Shown one piece after another: positions 1-10,172 of a stretch of 64,000 bases of DNA. Both the position numbers and the translations under genes were made by a program. Location of the stretch: NCBI RefSeq assembly GCF_029784135.1, contig NC_073746.1, positions 108,272,661-108,336,660 of the forward strand. Direction: 5' to 3'. The first letter of the stretch is position 1; each line of letters starts with the position of its first letter. The DNA comes from Toxorhynchites rutilus septentrionalis. Lineage: Eukaryota; Arthropoda; Insecta; Diptera; Culicidae. The notes beneath the pieces are model-generated. The model was not told the origin of the DNA, made no database searches, and saw only the letters and a list, made by a program, of their open reading frames with translations.

Positions 1-344
1 ATAATAGATACCATTTATGATCATCATATTCATCTTCTATTGTCCTACATCTCACTACAGCCAACGCGCAGTAAAAGTCTCCCTTGATGCTAAACCACAA
101 AATAACTTTGCAGGATCGATAGTGTGTTGTGGATAGGTGGTGTTGTCCCACCCCATTCCGTTTTAAATATCAAAACATAGGCGGAGGCTCGAAGAAATTA
201 TACACCCCGTCAGTTCCCATCTCATCTGGTGGAGAATACTTGTGTTTTTTTTTACATCACACGCACACATTGCTGTTGTTTATAGACGTAGCCAAAGGTA
301 GATGTAAGACTTTGTAAGACCGTGGCAACTATATTGCCATCCAC
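1..344. other. No gene recognised
   Basis: Low-complexity AT-rich DNA with no protein family match that I recognise. A quasi-palindromic GGCAACTATATTGCC occurs near position 326 and again near 692, at the edges of the dispersed repeat that follows. Confidence 0.4.
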
Positions 345-745
345 GAAAAATATTTTTAAACACGTACGATATTAATTTGAGAGTCATTTAATGTAACAAA
401 ACCACGATTTTCGAGCGCCGGCAGAAAATTCTGTTTGAATTCATTGAAAATGCAACAAGTTGATAAGTTTTTCACTATAAACGTTCTATTTAGGATCTAC
501 TGTGTTAGATCATGCTGTTTTTTCAATAGAATAAATGGTATATTTGATGAAAAATTATTTTTTTAATTTGAAACTCTTTATGAAAAACGGGTTTTTCGTT
601 GCACTAGAAATGTTGTTTTGATTTTTGCATAACCAAAGGATGTGAATCTACAAGGCAGCGGCAAACAGTGTTTTCGGGGTTAATGGACAGTGGCAACTAT
701 ATTGCAACAATTTTTTTCAGCTGTTTCAATAGTTAATTTTTTGGC
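345..745 (-). repeat. Dispersed repeat, copy 1 (inverted relative to 63435-63806)
   Basis: This stretch reads, as reverse complement, like the stretch near the right end of the window. Both share the order: CTATTGAAACAG, GCAATATAGTTGCC, AACACTGT, GCTGCCTTGTA, TTATGCAAAAAT, ACCATTTATT, GCATGATC, GATCCTAAATAGAA and AAAATCG. Divergence and small indels are spread throughout, so these are old independent insertions of one family. The right-hand copy lies next to a sequence like the terminus of hAT (Charlie-type) transposons, which hints at a non-autonomous hAT family; this is inference. Confidence 0.65.
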
Positions 746-1055
746 AATGGTAAATATGTGTTATTTCTTATGTAAGGATTATGTTCTCCGAAGATGGAGT
801 CGATTTATTGTCTAGTTTCTACGGTCCAATAAAGGGTTAAGGAGTGTGGAAAATTGATGGTGATGGAACAAATATATTATGGTCCATCTTCTACAAAACC
901 AAACAAAAGAAACACATCCCATCACATCCCTTTCAAAGCCATCAAAACGTTCTACAACAAAATCATACTGAAAAGCTCGATGCTTCTAGAATAATATCCG
1001 AAGATATAAGTGAACGATTTGAATAAAATAATTTATTGGGATGGCTGAAAGTAAA

Positions 1056-1274
1056 CACCCTTTCTCTGCATTCCGCCGGATTTGCATTTCGTTCGAAACC
1101 ATTATATCGTTCGAGTTGTAATATTGCATTCCCTTTTTCGAACATTCTGCCCATTTTATGTTTGAAGAGAAGCAGATCGAACGAAATGCTTAAAAAACTC
1201 GAACGGAATACAGAATGCAATTTTATAAAGTCTATCGAAATATTTCGAATCAATCGAAATACAGAACAAGAGTG
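1056..1274. mobile_element. Small MITE, TTCGAA-rich, about 219 bp
   Basis: The left end starts CACCCTTTCTCTGCATTCCG and the right end, reverse-complemented, reads CACTCTTGTTCTGTATTTCG, giving imperfect terminal inverted repeats. The interior is rich in TTCGAA and CGAAAT motifs, so the element can nearly fold on itself. A relative lies at 27699-27867. Open frames across it on both strands are by-products of this symmetry. Confidence 0.6.
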
Positions 1275-1418
1275 AAAATCTGCAGTTTTGGTTATCACTA
1301 TCATGACCTCGAGCATGTTGCCTGCTATTGTACGAATTTACATATTACCAACTATTCTCAACTATCCAAATCTCTCAGGGTACTAGGAAGACCGTCTGAC
1401 TTACCGGTTAATGAAATG

Positions 1419-1657
1419 CAGTAAGTTACCTCTAATTCTACATACCGAGGTACTACTCAGTGTCGTATTGGAGGCGATTGTGACCTGTAATTGGACATTC
1501 GCAATGACAGTGGTACAGTGTCGACGTCTGGTGGCGATTTTCAATCTGGGGTCACAATTTGGGTCCCGAACTCATTGTTTACAAAAATGTCAAATTTTTC
1601 GTGTCGCATTACAGGTCTGTCCAATTAGCTAAATGTTGAATTAGAGGTAACTTACTG
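1419..1657. mobile_element. MITE, 239 bp, with 25-bp terminal inverted repeats
   Basis: The left end is CAGTAAGTTACCTCTAATTC and the right end is its exact reverse complement for 20 bases, continuing to 25 bases with one mismatch. The interior contains a segment around GTCGACGTCTGGTGGCGA that is also found inverted at 60965-61022. No coding capacity. A clear target duplication was not seen. Confidence 0.8.
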
Positions 1658-2970
1658 TATTTGCGAATTGTGAGCACAACCTTGTGTTGCTCTCTTTATC
1701 TGTTCCTCAAAAATACTGATGACACTGTTTGATTCCTCTCCTATGATCTTCATGTAATCTAAAGGCATCACTTGCTCCACTATAACCCTAGATCTTAGAT
1801 CTCATAGTTATATTTTAATGTGAAATTTTACACTTTAAATATTAGATGATAAATAAATGATTTTGATAAATAAACGTTACGAAAACTAAATTCTAATAAG
1901 TAGCGCGTTCGAATTCCAGGATAACACATACAATTTTGGCGCTCTCTATTGATGAAGAATCGGAAAATGTTTGGATTCGCAGAATCCCCAATAACATGTA
2001 AATTTTGCGTAGATTTCGATTGAAATTTGAATTCCACACCGTCATTGGTACAAAGCTCCATTATCGGTATAGAGTATCCGTTCGTATTCGCTATGCGGCG
2101 GATAATATTTCCCTTTCCAGGATACTAGGTAGGCAGTCGACAGTGGGAAGTATGTTTGTGTGTAGGTTCGATGTTGTGGCACCGGTGAACACTATTCAAC
2201 TCACCCCTTCGTCCCTTCACCCCCTGGGGGCATTCATCAGATTATTGTGCCAAAGTGTGTCCGTTTGCTGTCTGCCTGAGCGCTACAAACTTCTTGTGTG
2301 GAACTGCCATTGCCTATTCGTTTGTGTGAGCGTATAAAGCGTTCGAAAGGAAATAGTCCCCGGCGCGCTGACTATCAACATGATGATGATTATTATGATG
2401 ACGATGATGTTGATTCGTTCACTCAATCGAAACCGTGGGGTTGAGTCAGTAGTAAAAGAGGTGGTGGTGTAAGTGAATTGAAATGTGTGTTAGCTTCCTT
2501 TTTCTCTCTCTATTTTTCTGGATTTCGCTTTGTTTTCCAATTTTTGATTGCTTTCTGGGCTGCAGCTGTGAATAGGATATTCTCGACGATTTTCCCCAAC
2601 ACCCTTTGGCAGAGGGCCAAACCGTATACCAATGAATCGTGGGAAATAGGTACGGCCTTTAAGATTAAAGGTGAAGGTTCGGGCTACGAAACGGGTCAAT
2701 GTGGTATTTTTAGCTCGTTTCTAGTTCTAGTTTTAGACTGTTAATTGAACCATGCCAGCCAATGTTTCCTGGGGGAATTATTACTTTACTCCAATAGAAT
2801 AGCACAGATATGTTTTTTTACTGACTCAGTCACCATTTTTATAATGTTTTTGTTCTTAATTAACTTAATTAACAATTGCCTCTCTATGGAATATTATAAT
2901 TGAAGTGTAAAACACTTCATGCGGTCAATTTTTGCAACTGAATTATATAAATAACTTGTTTCAATGGTTA
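1658..2970. other. No gene recognised; short trinucleotide repeat inside
   Basis: No recognisable protein or RNA gene. A GAT-type microsatellite (GATGATGATTATTATGATG, interrupted) lies at about 2378-2416. The interval 2000-2740 is somewhat less AT-rich than its surroundings but shows no splice-bounded coding frame that I can support. Confidence 0.4.
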
Positions 2971-2992
2971 TTTTGATTGACTCCGTATTCTT
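2971..2992 (+). repeat. 22-bp direct repeat, left copy
   Basis: The string TTTTGATTGACTCCGTATTC occurs here and again at about 5871-5892. The two copies bracket a 2.9-kb block that contains the foldback-like element and a truncated SINE. It may be a long target-site duplication or a recombination footprint. Confidence 0.6.
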
Positions 2993-3359
2993 AAGCTTGA
3001 GCTTGACCTTGGGTAGACTGTACAATTAGTAGTTGCTCTCCGTGATTGACCTGAACCATCCAAGTTGCACAAAGAACGCACAGAATGACGCTTGGGACTA
3101 GCAAATCATTCTCGTTGTGCAATTTTCGGCGATTCGAAGTTGAAATGGTCAATAACGACGCCGGACACGTCCTTACAGTCACCAGGGGAAGGGAAGGAAT
3201 GTTAGTATTATACTCGCCGCCCGAAGTCCAGAAGGGTCGCCTCTATAGCGTGGTTCCCTAGCGAATATCAAGGAAGGGATAGTTGTTAGTGCGGGAGGTA
3301 AGAATAAGGATTCACTGTGGTAAGTGATGTGATTATGTAAACGCGAATGAACGATACTC

Positions 3360-5210
3360 GACGGAATGAAATTCAGAAAATCTTATGTATCGAAATACGC
3401 AGCAGAGATTATATTTAGGTATCCTGAGAAGGAAAACCTGATTGGACCGGCTATAAATTATGTTATCGTACATACTTTTCATCGAAATCCAGTCGCGGCA
3501 GCGGATAGTTATGTTTGGAAAACCTGAGAAGGTATCCGATAGAACTCTTCTAATCCCATCGAACTAGCGATATATTCCGTTATACATCGGGAGATTTCTG
3601 TATAGAACTCTAATTGCAACGGCGGAATTTTATCTTTGGGAAACCTGAGAAGGTAACAGAGAAAACTCCAGTAAAACCAATAAGACCGGCTATGTATTCC
3701 GTTATTCATTGCGTGTACTCTGTATAGAACTATAATTGCAACGGTAAGCGAAGAAGCTCCTCTGATCCAATTAGACCGGTGATATATTCCGTTAGCCCGT
3801 TATCGAACTCTGAAGTGATAGAGTTAAAGAATGAAAGAGTGAAAGAAAATTGAAGAGCTAAAAAATATGGAACAAAAAAATTGAAGAATTGAATGACTGC
3901 TAGAATTTGAAACCTGGTACACAATATTCAATTTTATACACAAAGCTACGCGCATGTTTTGTCGGTGTTAACTTGAACCTGATTATGAAATCTAAAATAA
4001 CATTCGATATTCTTAAAATAACACTCAATATACAATTTTCACAATTGAAAATTCTGGAAATGCACTACACATTCAGCTATAAAACAAACTCGATATGAAA
4101 TCACTTCGTCTGTTACCTCACGCGACTTGCCCCGATTTGTGAATGATTTATTATCCATAAAATAATTTAATAATTTAATATTAATTAGAATCAACGGAAA
4201 TTGTTCCTAAATGTCCTAATTAATAAACATAGACATTATAATATTCTATCAGGGACTCTTCGAAAAAAGAGCAATAATGGCAACACAGCATAATTGAACT
4301 TATCGTGACTTGGCTCTGCTAAAGGTAATATTATATTATCAGGCACGTAGCGTAACCGGCACGGCACGTTTCATGCAAGACAAATATTATTGCGTGTGTT
4401 TCAAATGTGTATGCGTATATATATATCGGAACGGCTCCGGGCATACACAGCCAGAGTTGCCAATAATATTTTTCCAAAACACTGGAAAATTGCTCCTTAA
4501 AAAAACTGGAAGAAAACTGTATCCTGAAAAATCGTTTTATTTTAAGAAGTTCGACTTTGAGTTATTCAAAACATTTTTTTTTATCTATTCCAGTGCTTGA
4601 GAAATATAATTTACTTCGAAGCATGTAGTTCATAAAATAGCGAAATAAGCCATTAATTAACCATTCGAGCGGATCAAAATAACGTTTCGCACCACTCGAA
4701 CATTACTGTGAAACAATATTCGAGGAACTTCTATTGGTTTCAGAGGGTTTCTCTTGGTAACCTTCTCAGGTTACCTAAAGATAACTCTCCTCCGTCGCGA
4801 TTTAATTTCTATAAAGCTTACGCATAATGGAACATAACTCCGGGACGATTGTTTCTAGAGGAGTTCTTTCGGCTTCTCAGGCTTTTGAAATATAACTGTG
4901 TCCCTTCGAGATGGAAGTTCAATATAGATGAATTACGGAATATAACGCCGGTCCGATTGATTTTAGAGTCCTTCCGGTTATCTTTTCAGGTTTCGCAAAG
5001 ATAACTCTCCGCCGTCGCGAATGGAGTTCTATAAAGCTATGATTAACGTATCGACGGGACGGTTGATTTTAGAGAAGTTCTCTCGGATACCTTCTGAGGT
5101 TTTAACTGTGAGAATGGATTTCGATTGAGAAAGATGCGATAAATAATAGAATATACAGCCGGTCTAATTATTTGTACAGGTTTTCTTTTTTAGGTTACCT
5201 AAAAATAATT
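3360..5210. mobile_element. Foldback-like element with inverted tandem arrays
   Basis: The left part (about 3360-3815) holds roughly three degenerate tandem units of about 130 bp, each with AACCTGAGAAGGTA, then a run like AGAACTCCTCTAAT, then GATATATTCCGTTA, then AGAACTCTAATTGCAACGG. The right part (about 4740-5210) holds the same unit reverse-complemented about three times (CCTTCTCAGGTTACCTAAAG, GCGACGG reversed as CCGTCGCGA, AGTTCTATAAAGCT). An AT-rich spacer of about 900 bp separates the arrays. Terminal arrays of subrepeats in opposite orientation are the architecture of foldback (Galileo/FB-type) elements. The exact outer ends are uncertain. Confidence 0.65.
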
Positions 5211-5589
5211 TTTGCCGCATGTTGTGACACATGAGATTTTCGGATTTTTATTTTGTTGAAGGGTCGATTGATGTATACGAATGTAAACGGAAGCAAGATT
5301 ACTTGAGTTTAATATTCATATCAATTAAAGTCAATGGAGCACATTGATCAGAATGAATTGGATGACCTAGAACATATAATAAACTCAATGTCAGCATAGC
5401 ACGCGGGCTCTATGAACCATTTAGGGTTAGGTTTCTTGTTGTGAACATTGCACCAGTCGTTGTTGAAATGGTAGATCAATTGGTCTGAACTTTAGCATGT
5501 TTTGGAGGACCTACAACATATAATATGTATATAAACCCGAAGACAATATAGAACGTTGCTGCTTGGGTAGGCACCACACACTCGGCGCA

Positions 5590-5752
5590 CTTCTTCTTGA
5601 ATGGCGTTAACGTTCCCTTGTGGAACTTTTGCCGTCTCAACGTATGCATTAACTAGCGTCATTTATTAATACTTGGTTGAGATTTCTTAAGCCAAATAAC
5701 ACGCCTTGAATGTATTCCGAGGGGCAAGCTCTTGAATACGCGTGACCACAGT
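5590..5752 (-). mobile_element. tRNA-derived SINE, 5'-truncated copy
   Basis: The sequence from CTTCTTGAATGGCGTTAACG through GAATACGCGTGACCACAGT matches the bodies of the SINEs at 42681-42950 and 45199-45474. The tRNA-like head with A and B boxes is missing: the match stops at the point where the head would begin. Orientation is judged from the full copies, whose tRNA head is on the minus strand. Confidence 0.7.
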
Positions 5753-5870
5753 TCCCGCAAACTTTTCGGGAACTAACACTTTCTACCACTTAAAGGACGA
5801 AAACCATCGAAACTCGAAGAGAAAGCAACACACACGTTTGCTTATCACAAACGCTCAATCCGAACACATA

Positions 5871-5892
5871 TTTTGATTGACTCCGTATTCTG
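5871..5892 (+). repeat. 22-bp direct repeat, right copy
   Basis: Second copy of TTTTGATTGACTCCGTATTC, matching the one at 2971-2992. Confidence 0.6.
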
Positions 5893-7427
5893 GAGTAAAA
5901 ACAAAATGAAAGAAAAATAAATTCTACAGGCAGTCACATTATTATTACCCGGATCCCAAGAGTATTTTATTTTTGATTCATCCCCTTAAAGTCAGAAAAC
6001 ACATTTCTCTCATGAAAAAATTGCATGTAATCAAGAGATAATTGAAGATCATTATCTCGATAAAAACAGAAAGTGGGTTATATCTATGGTATAACCGCAA
6101 TGGTGACGTAGGACTATCGTTGATTCAGTGATCCTTTGTTTGAAGTTGAATCTGAATCCATTCTGAATGAATGAATAAATGAATATTTGGGGGACATCGA
6201 AAACGAGAGCGTTACGTTGGAGGTACAAGGTTTTATGCATCCAATATTGGATACGAAAATATCCTACTGATGGGGAAGAATAATCTTCAGAAGCTATCCT
6301 GTTAATTGTGATTGATTGAAAAATCACAAAACCAAATGTATTTGGTCACAGTGTTACATGGATAGAAAACATTCAAATAAACTCTTTCACATGAATGTAT
6401 TTTTAAATTCCCAGAGGAACTGGCAGATTATTTTCATTAACGATTAGATATTTGCACATTTTCCTCGATACTGGAAGCCCACCAGTGGTTAATGCTAACT
6501 CGAACACCATCTGTTAATAGCACTTGATTGAAACATATTTGGTCACAGTGTTACATGGATAGAACACATCAAAATAAACTCTTTCACATGAATATAATTT
6601 TAAATTCCCAGAGGAACTGGCAGATTATTTTCCGGATCTTTCTCGATGCTGAATGGCATCCAAACGGAAAGAATTCCGTGCGTGTATGTGTGTGTGTGTG
6701 TAGCGGCTGCTTCGATGGTCACCTTCTCTTCTCCTGAAGGACCGGCTTCTCTGTGCTCCCTCACAGTTTCAAACAAACTGCTTGCGTTTCAGGGCAGATC
6801 TCGATCCTTCGCCGTCCAGCATCCTCAGCAACAATGTTGTCTTGTCGATGTCCTCACGAAAAATGAATGCGTCTCACCACCAGAATATCGCTTAAGTATG
6901 CTTTTTGTGCGTGATTGAATCGAGAGAAGGCGTGGTTTACGATGGCAATTTGGAAGGCAAACTAGAGGGGAATGAACTCTCTGAGCTCGGAACTTTCGGC
7001 GACTGAGCAATAATTGATTGCGGGCGCCTACAATATTGGATACGGAAATATCCTACTGATGGGGAAGAATAATCTTCAGAAGCTATCCTGTTAATTGCGA
7101 TTGATTGAAAAATCACAAAACCAAATGTATTTGGTCACAGTGTTACATGGATAGAAAACATTAAAATAAACTCTTCCACATGAATGTATTTTTAAATTCC
7201 CAGAGGAACTGGCAGATTATTTTCCGGATATTTCTCGATGCTGAATGGCATCCAAACGGAAAGAATTCCGCGCGTGTATGTGTGTGTGTAGCGGCTGCTT
7301 CGAGATCTTCCCGGGGAACCGTTTGTGGCATCACTCTCCTCCTGATGGATTCATGTCTGGCCTAAGGTGCACAAACAGGCTCTTGGTGACACCGTTCATC
7401 CGCGCTTTCATGATAAACGAAGAGCTT

Positions 7428-7483
7428 CTTTCTTTCTTTCTTTGTTTTTAAGAGACTTTAAACTTTGCAGTTCATTCGCCTCT
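7428..7483 (-). mobile_element. 56-bp retroposed insertion with 12-bp target duplication
   Basis: The insert on the minus strand reads AGAGGCGAATGAACTGCAAA, then GTTTAAAGTCTCTTAAAAAC, then a tail of (AAAG)n. It is flanked on both sides by AACGAAGAGCTT (7416-7427 and 7484-7495). The matching place in the right arm, near 10510-10520, has only one copy of the target and no insert. The same sequence occurs at 32266-32386 in a longer array, and degenerate relatives lie near 15600 and 19950. A simple-repeat tail plus target duplication indicates LINE-assisted insertion of a 3' tail fragment or a minimal SINE. Confidence 0.8.
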
Positions 7484-7534
7484 AACGAAGAGCTTCACCA
7501 CAACAGCGACAACATGCTCCAATCGCTGTTCAAT

Positions 7535-7575
7535 TAGAACTGAGTGGATTTCCGAGCGGCGCTCGCTTATATACC
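7535..7575 (-). promoter_or_regulatory. TATA box plus initiator in the left arm
   Basis: On the minus strand a TATATAAG (7566-7573) is followed 32 bases later by TCAGTT (7538-7543), matching the arthropod initiator TCAGT. The pair is the mirror image of the one at 10430-10464. Transcription would run outward through the left arm. The spacing is right for a core promoter; activity is inference. Confidence 0.5.
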
Positions 7576-7830
7576 GATTGGTGATTTCAATAGCCTGTTT
7601 TGAAAGCAATTTTAAGACTATTGAAACAAGTTTTTGGATCAAAAAGTAACAAGTATAGAACGCGTAGACATTTTATCTTTCGAATGAAGTGTTTATCATA
7701 CCATTTCGCTCAGTTGTTTAGGAGCTATTAACGCTCAAAATCTCGGTCTCCGGCGTAACGCTTTCGTTTTCGAAACTTTGATTTTACACCCCGGTATAGA
7801 AATGAAAGACGTAGTCCTACGTCAAAAAAT

Positions 7831-10172
7831 CTTTCTACGCACATGATCAAATTTCAACAATGACAGAGTTATTGAACTTTGTTTTGTGTCGGGCACTGTT
7901 TGCATCTAACTGGCTCTAATTCAAAAAGTACGCTACGTAGGACAATCCTGTTGCTTCCTTCTAAAAGCTGAGAGCTTTAATACAGTTGTGAAACAGCTAT
8001 ATTGATAGATTTAAGTAACATTTTGAAAATAAAAGAGGAATTTGATTTTTGATCCATCCTCTTAAAGTCAAAAACACCTTTCTCACATGAAAATAAAATA
8101 ATTTATCCAGATTCTCTCAGGAGGTGATAGACGATCATAATTGATGAAAAAAAATCCTCCTACGCATATGTTCGAATTTCAACAATGACAGAGTTACAGA
8201 ACTTTTTTTTTTGTTTCGGACTCCGTTGCTTCAAACTGGCTCCACATTTAAAAGTACGCTACGGAAGACGATTCTGATGCTTTCATTTGAAAGATGAGAA
8301 AATTTAGTACAGTATTTAGTAGTGGAACAACTAAATTAGTGAATTTTAATGTGTTATTATTAATTTTATCCTAAAAATGTATATTAAACTAGATTGTTTC
8401 TATCAATTAATATGAAGTTTTTCAACCGCTCAACAATTTGTTTTTTGACGCACAACTTCTATCTTTCTTGATTTGGCTGCAATATCGATATAAACAATTC
8501 CTGGTAAAAAGTCAAGCAAAATCTTCAAAAATCACGATAGTCGACCATTTTGTGGCGGCGACCTTTTCGAATTTATGTTGTTCATAGTGTAGTGTATTCT
8601 CCAAATCAAGCTATTCAGCCATTTTTATGCGGCGGCCAAATTGAATTTTTCAAGATCATGGAATACGCAGTTTTATAATGACAGTAGAATGAAATGCATG
8701 TTCTAAATTTCAGATCAATCATTCAACAGGAACGGGGTCAATTGTCTATTAATGTAGTACAACCCAAAAAACATTCAAGCATACATAGAAACAGGTCAAG
8801 CTGAATGAAACCATTCAAAAAGTAATTAGTTGTTTGGGGAATTCGACCATCTTGAAATTGAATTTTTCAACCTGCTGTGTTCTACTAGTCGAGAACTTTC
8901 TTTTGATACATTATTGGGCATTTTTCATAAATAACTGTGATCTACTAGTCAAGCCCTTTCATTAGATACCCATATTGATGGGGTTCTGAGAAAATATGTA
9001 ATCCGCCATTTTGTAGTGGGCGCCATCTTAGATTTGCATTTTTCATAAATAACTGTGTTCCACTAGTAAAGCCCTTTCATTTGATACCCATATTGATGGG
9101 GTTGTGGAAAAAAATTATATATGGCGCCATCTTGCGGTGGCGGTCGTTTTGGATTTGCATTTATCATAAATAACTGTGTTCTACTAGTAAAGCCCTTTCA
9201 TTTAATACCCATATTGATGGGGTTCTGAGAAAATATGAAATCCGCCATTTTGTAGTGGCCGCCTTCTTGGATTTGCATTTTTCATAAATAACTGCATTCT
9301 ACTAGTCAAGCCCTTTCTTTGGATACCCGTATTAGCTGTTCAATATAGAATTATTATACAAATTATTCAAAATTTACGAAAATCAAAAATATAATTTTTT
9401 TTTAATTTTTTTTTATTATCTGTATTATAGTGATTTTCAACTCATTTGGCTGGTTCGTCACTCTTTACTTCCATTTTTGGAAGAATGTTTTTTTGTAGAG
9501 TTTTAGAAAATCTTCGGTAATTTACCAAATATTGTGGTAATTTTAAATATTAGCAGATTTTTTTTTATATTTTTAGGGTATTGAAGTAGCGTATTCGAAG
9601 GTAGACGAACTGAACAATCTCCTTGAAGAATTCTGAAGCTTTCTAGAAGTAGCAATTAGTTGCTGACGAATTTCATGCCAACTCGAATGGCCATTGGCAG
9701 CACCATTCCAGGTTGCAGTGAAAAGTTATGGGTGTAAAGACATCATTTAATTTAAGAAAATTTGCCTACTTGAAATCTCAAAAACCGTATTACCTTACGT
9801 TTTGAAAAGGCATTTGTTTTAAATACGTTGGCAATAAATTATTTTGAAATTTGAAATTAATATTATTACCAACAAGTCATCTATAGTTTTACGGGGGAAA
9901 AGTTTTTCTTACAGCTTTTTCATGTATTTCTTTTTTAAATTACATCTAAGCATAATTTTGTTTAAAGTCAAGATAGCGATATAGTGTATTCGATAAAGTT
10001 TTCAATTTTATTAAAATATGGGCTTTTTTCCAAGATGTCGCCTTTCTATCTTTTATAGTTTCTGGAATATATTTTTGTATGGAGACTCCTGGAAAAATAA
10101 TATTTTAAACGTAACATTCCCATGTGTAAATTCTCATGTTTGATTTGTTCTTAACATGTTTCTGAATAGATA
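7831..10172. other. Loop between the arms of the 6-kb inverted repeat
   Basis: The loop holds two tandem copies of a degenerate block (about 7855-8040 and 8170-8380) with TTTCAACAATGACAGAGTTA and AAGTACGCTACG; a third copy lies near 26985-27140. It then holds sequence related to the pogo-like element at 33217-34272 (about 8560-9340), which includes a tandem array. From 9360 to 10170 it is AT-rich and featureless except for a segment near 9655-9745 (TTACACCCATAACT reversed) that recurs inverted near 13501-13570. Confidence 0.55.
8919..9335 (+). repeat. Tandem array, about 119-bp unit, 3.5 copies
   Basis: Each unit contains TTCATAAATAACTGTGTTCT, then ACTAGTCAAGCCCTTTCATT, then ATACCCATATTGATGGGG, then CGCCATTTTGTAGTGG. 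Units start near 8919, 9038, 9157 and 9275. The same units occur reverse-complemented inside the pogo-like MITE at 33217-34272, so this is an internal repeat of that family. Confidence 0.8.

Larger units (their letters stand above)
6063..7830 (-). repeat. Left arm of the 6-kb inverted repeat
   Basis: The arm contains internal duplications. A block starting at CCAATATTGGATACG and running through CACAAAACCAAATGTATTTGG to GAGGAACTGGCAGATTATTTT appears at 6240-6430 and again at 7030-7220, with a shorter version near 6530-6630. TG dinucleotide runs near 6690 and 7275 mark the start of two different GC-richer inserts. Open frames here are short and unsupported. Confidence 0.8.

Noticed and set aside
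8919..9335. CRISPR-like array
   Set aside because: Units are 119 bp, diverged, without unique spacers, in a eukaryotic transposon.
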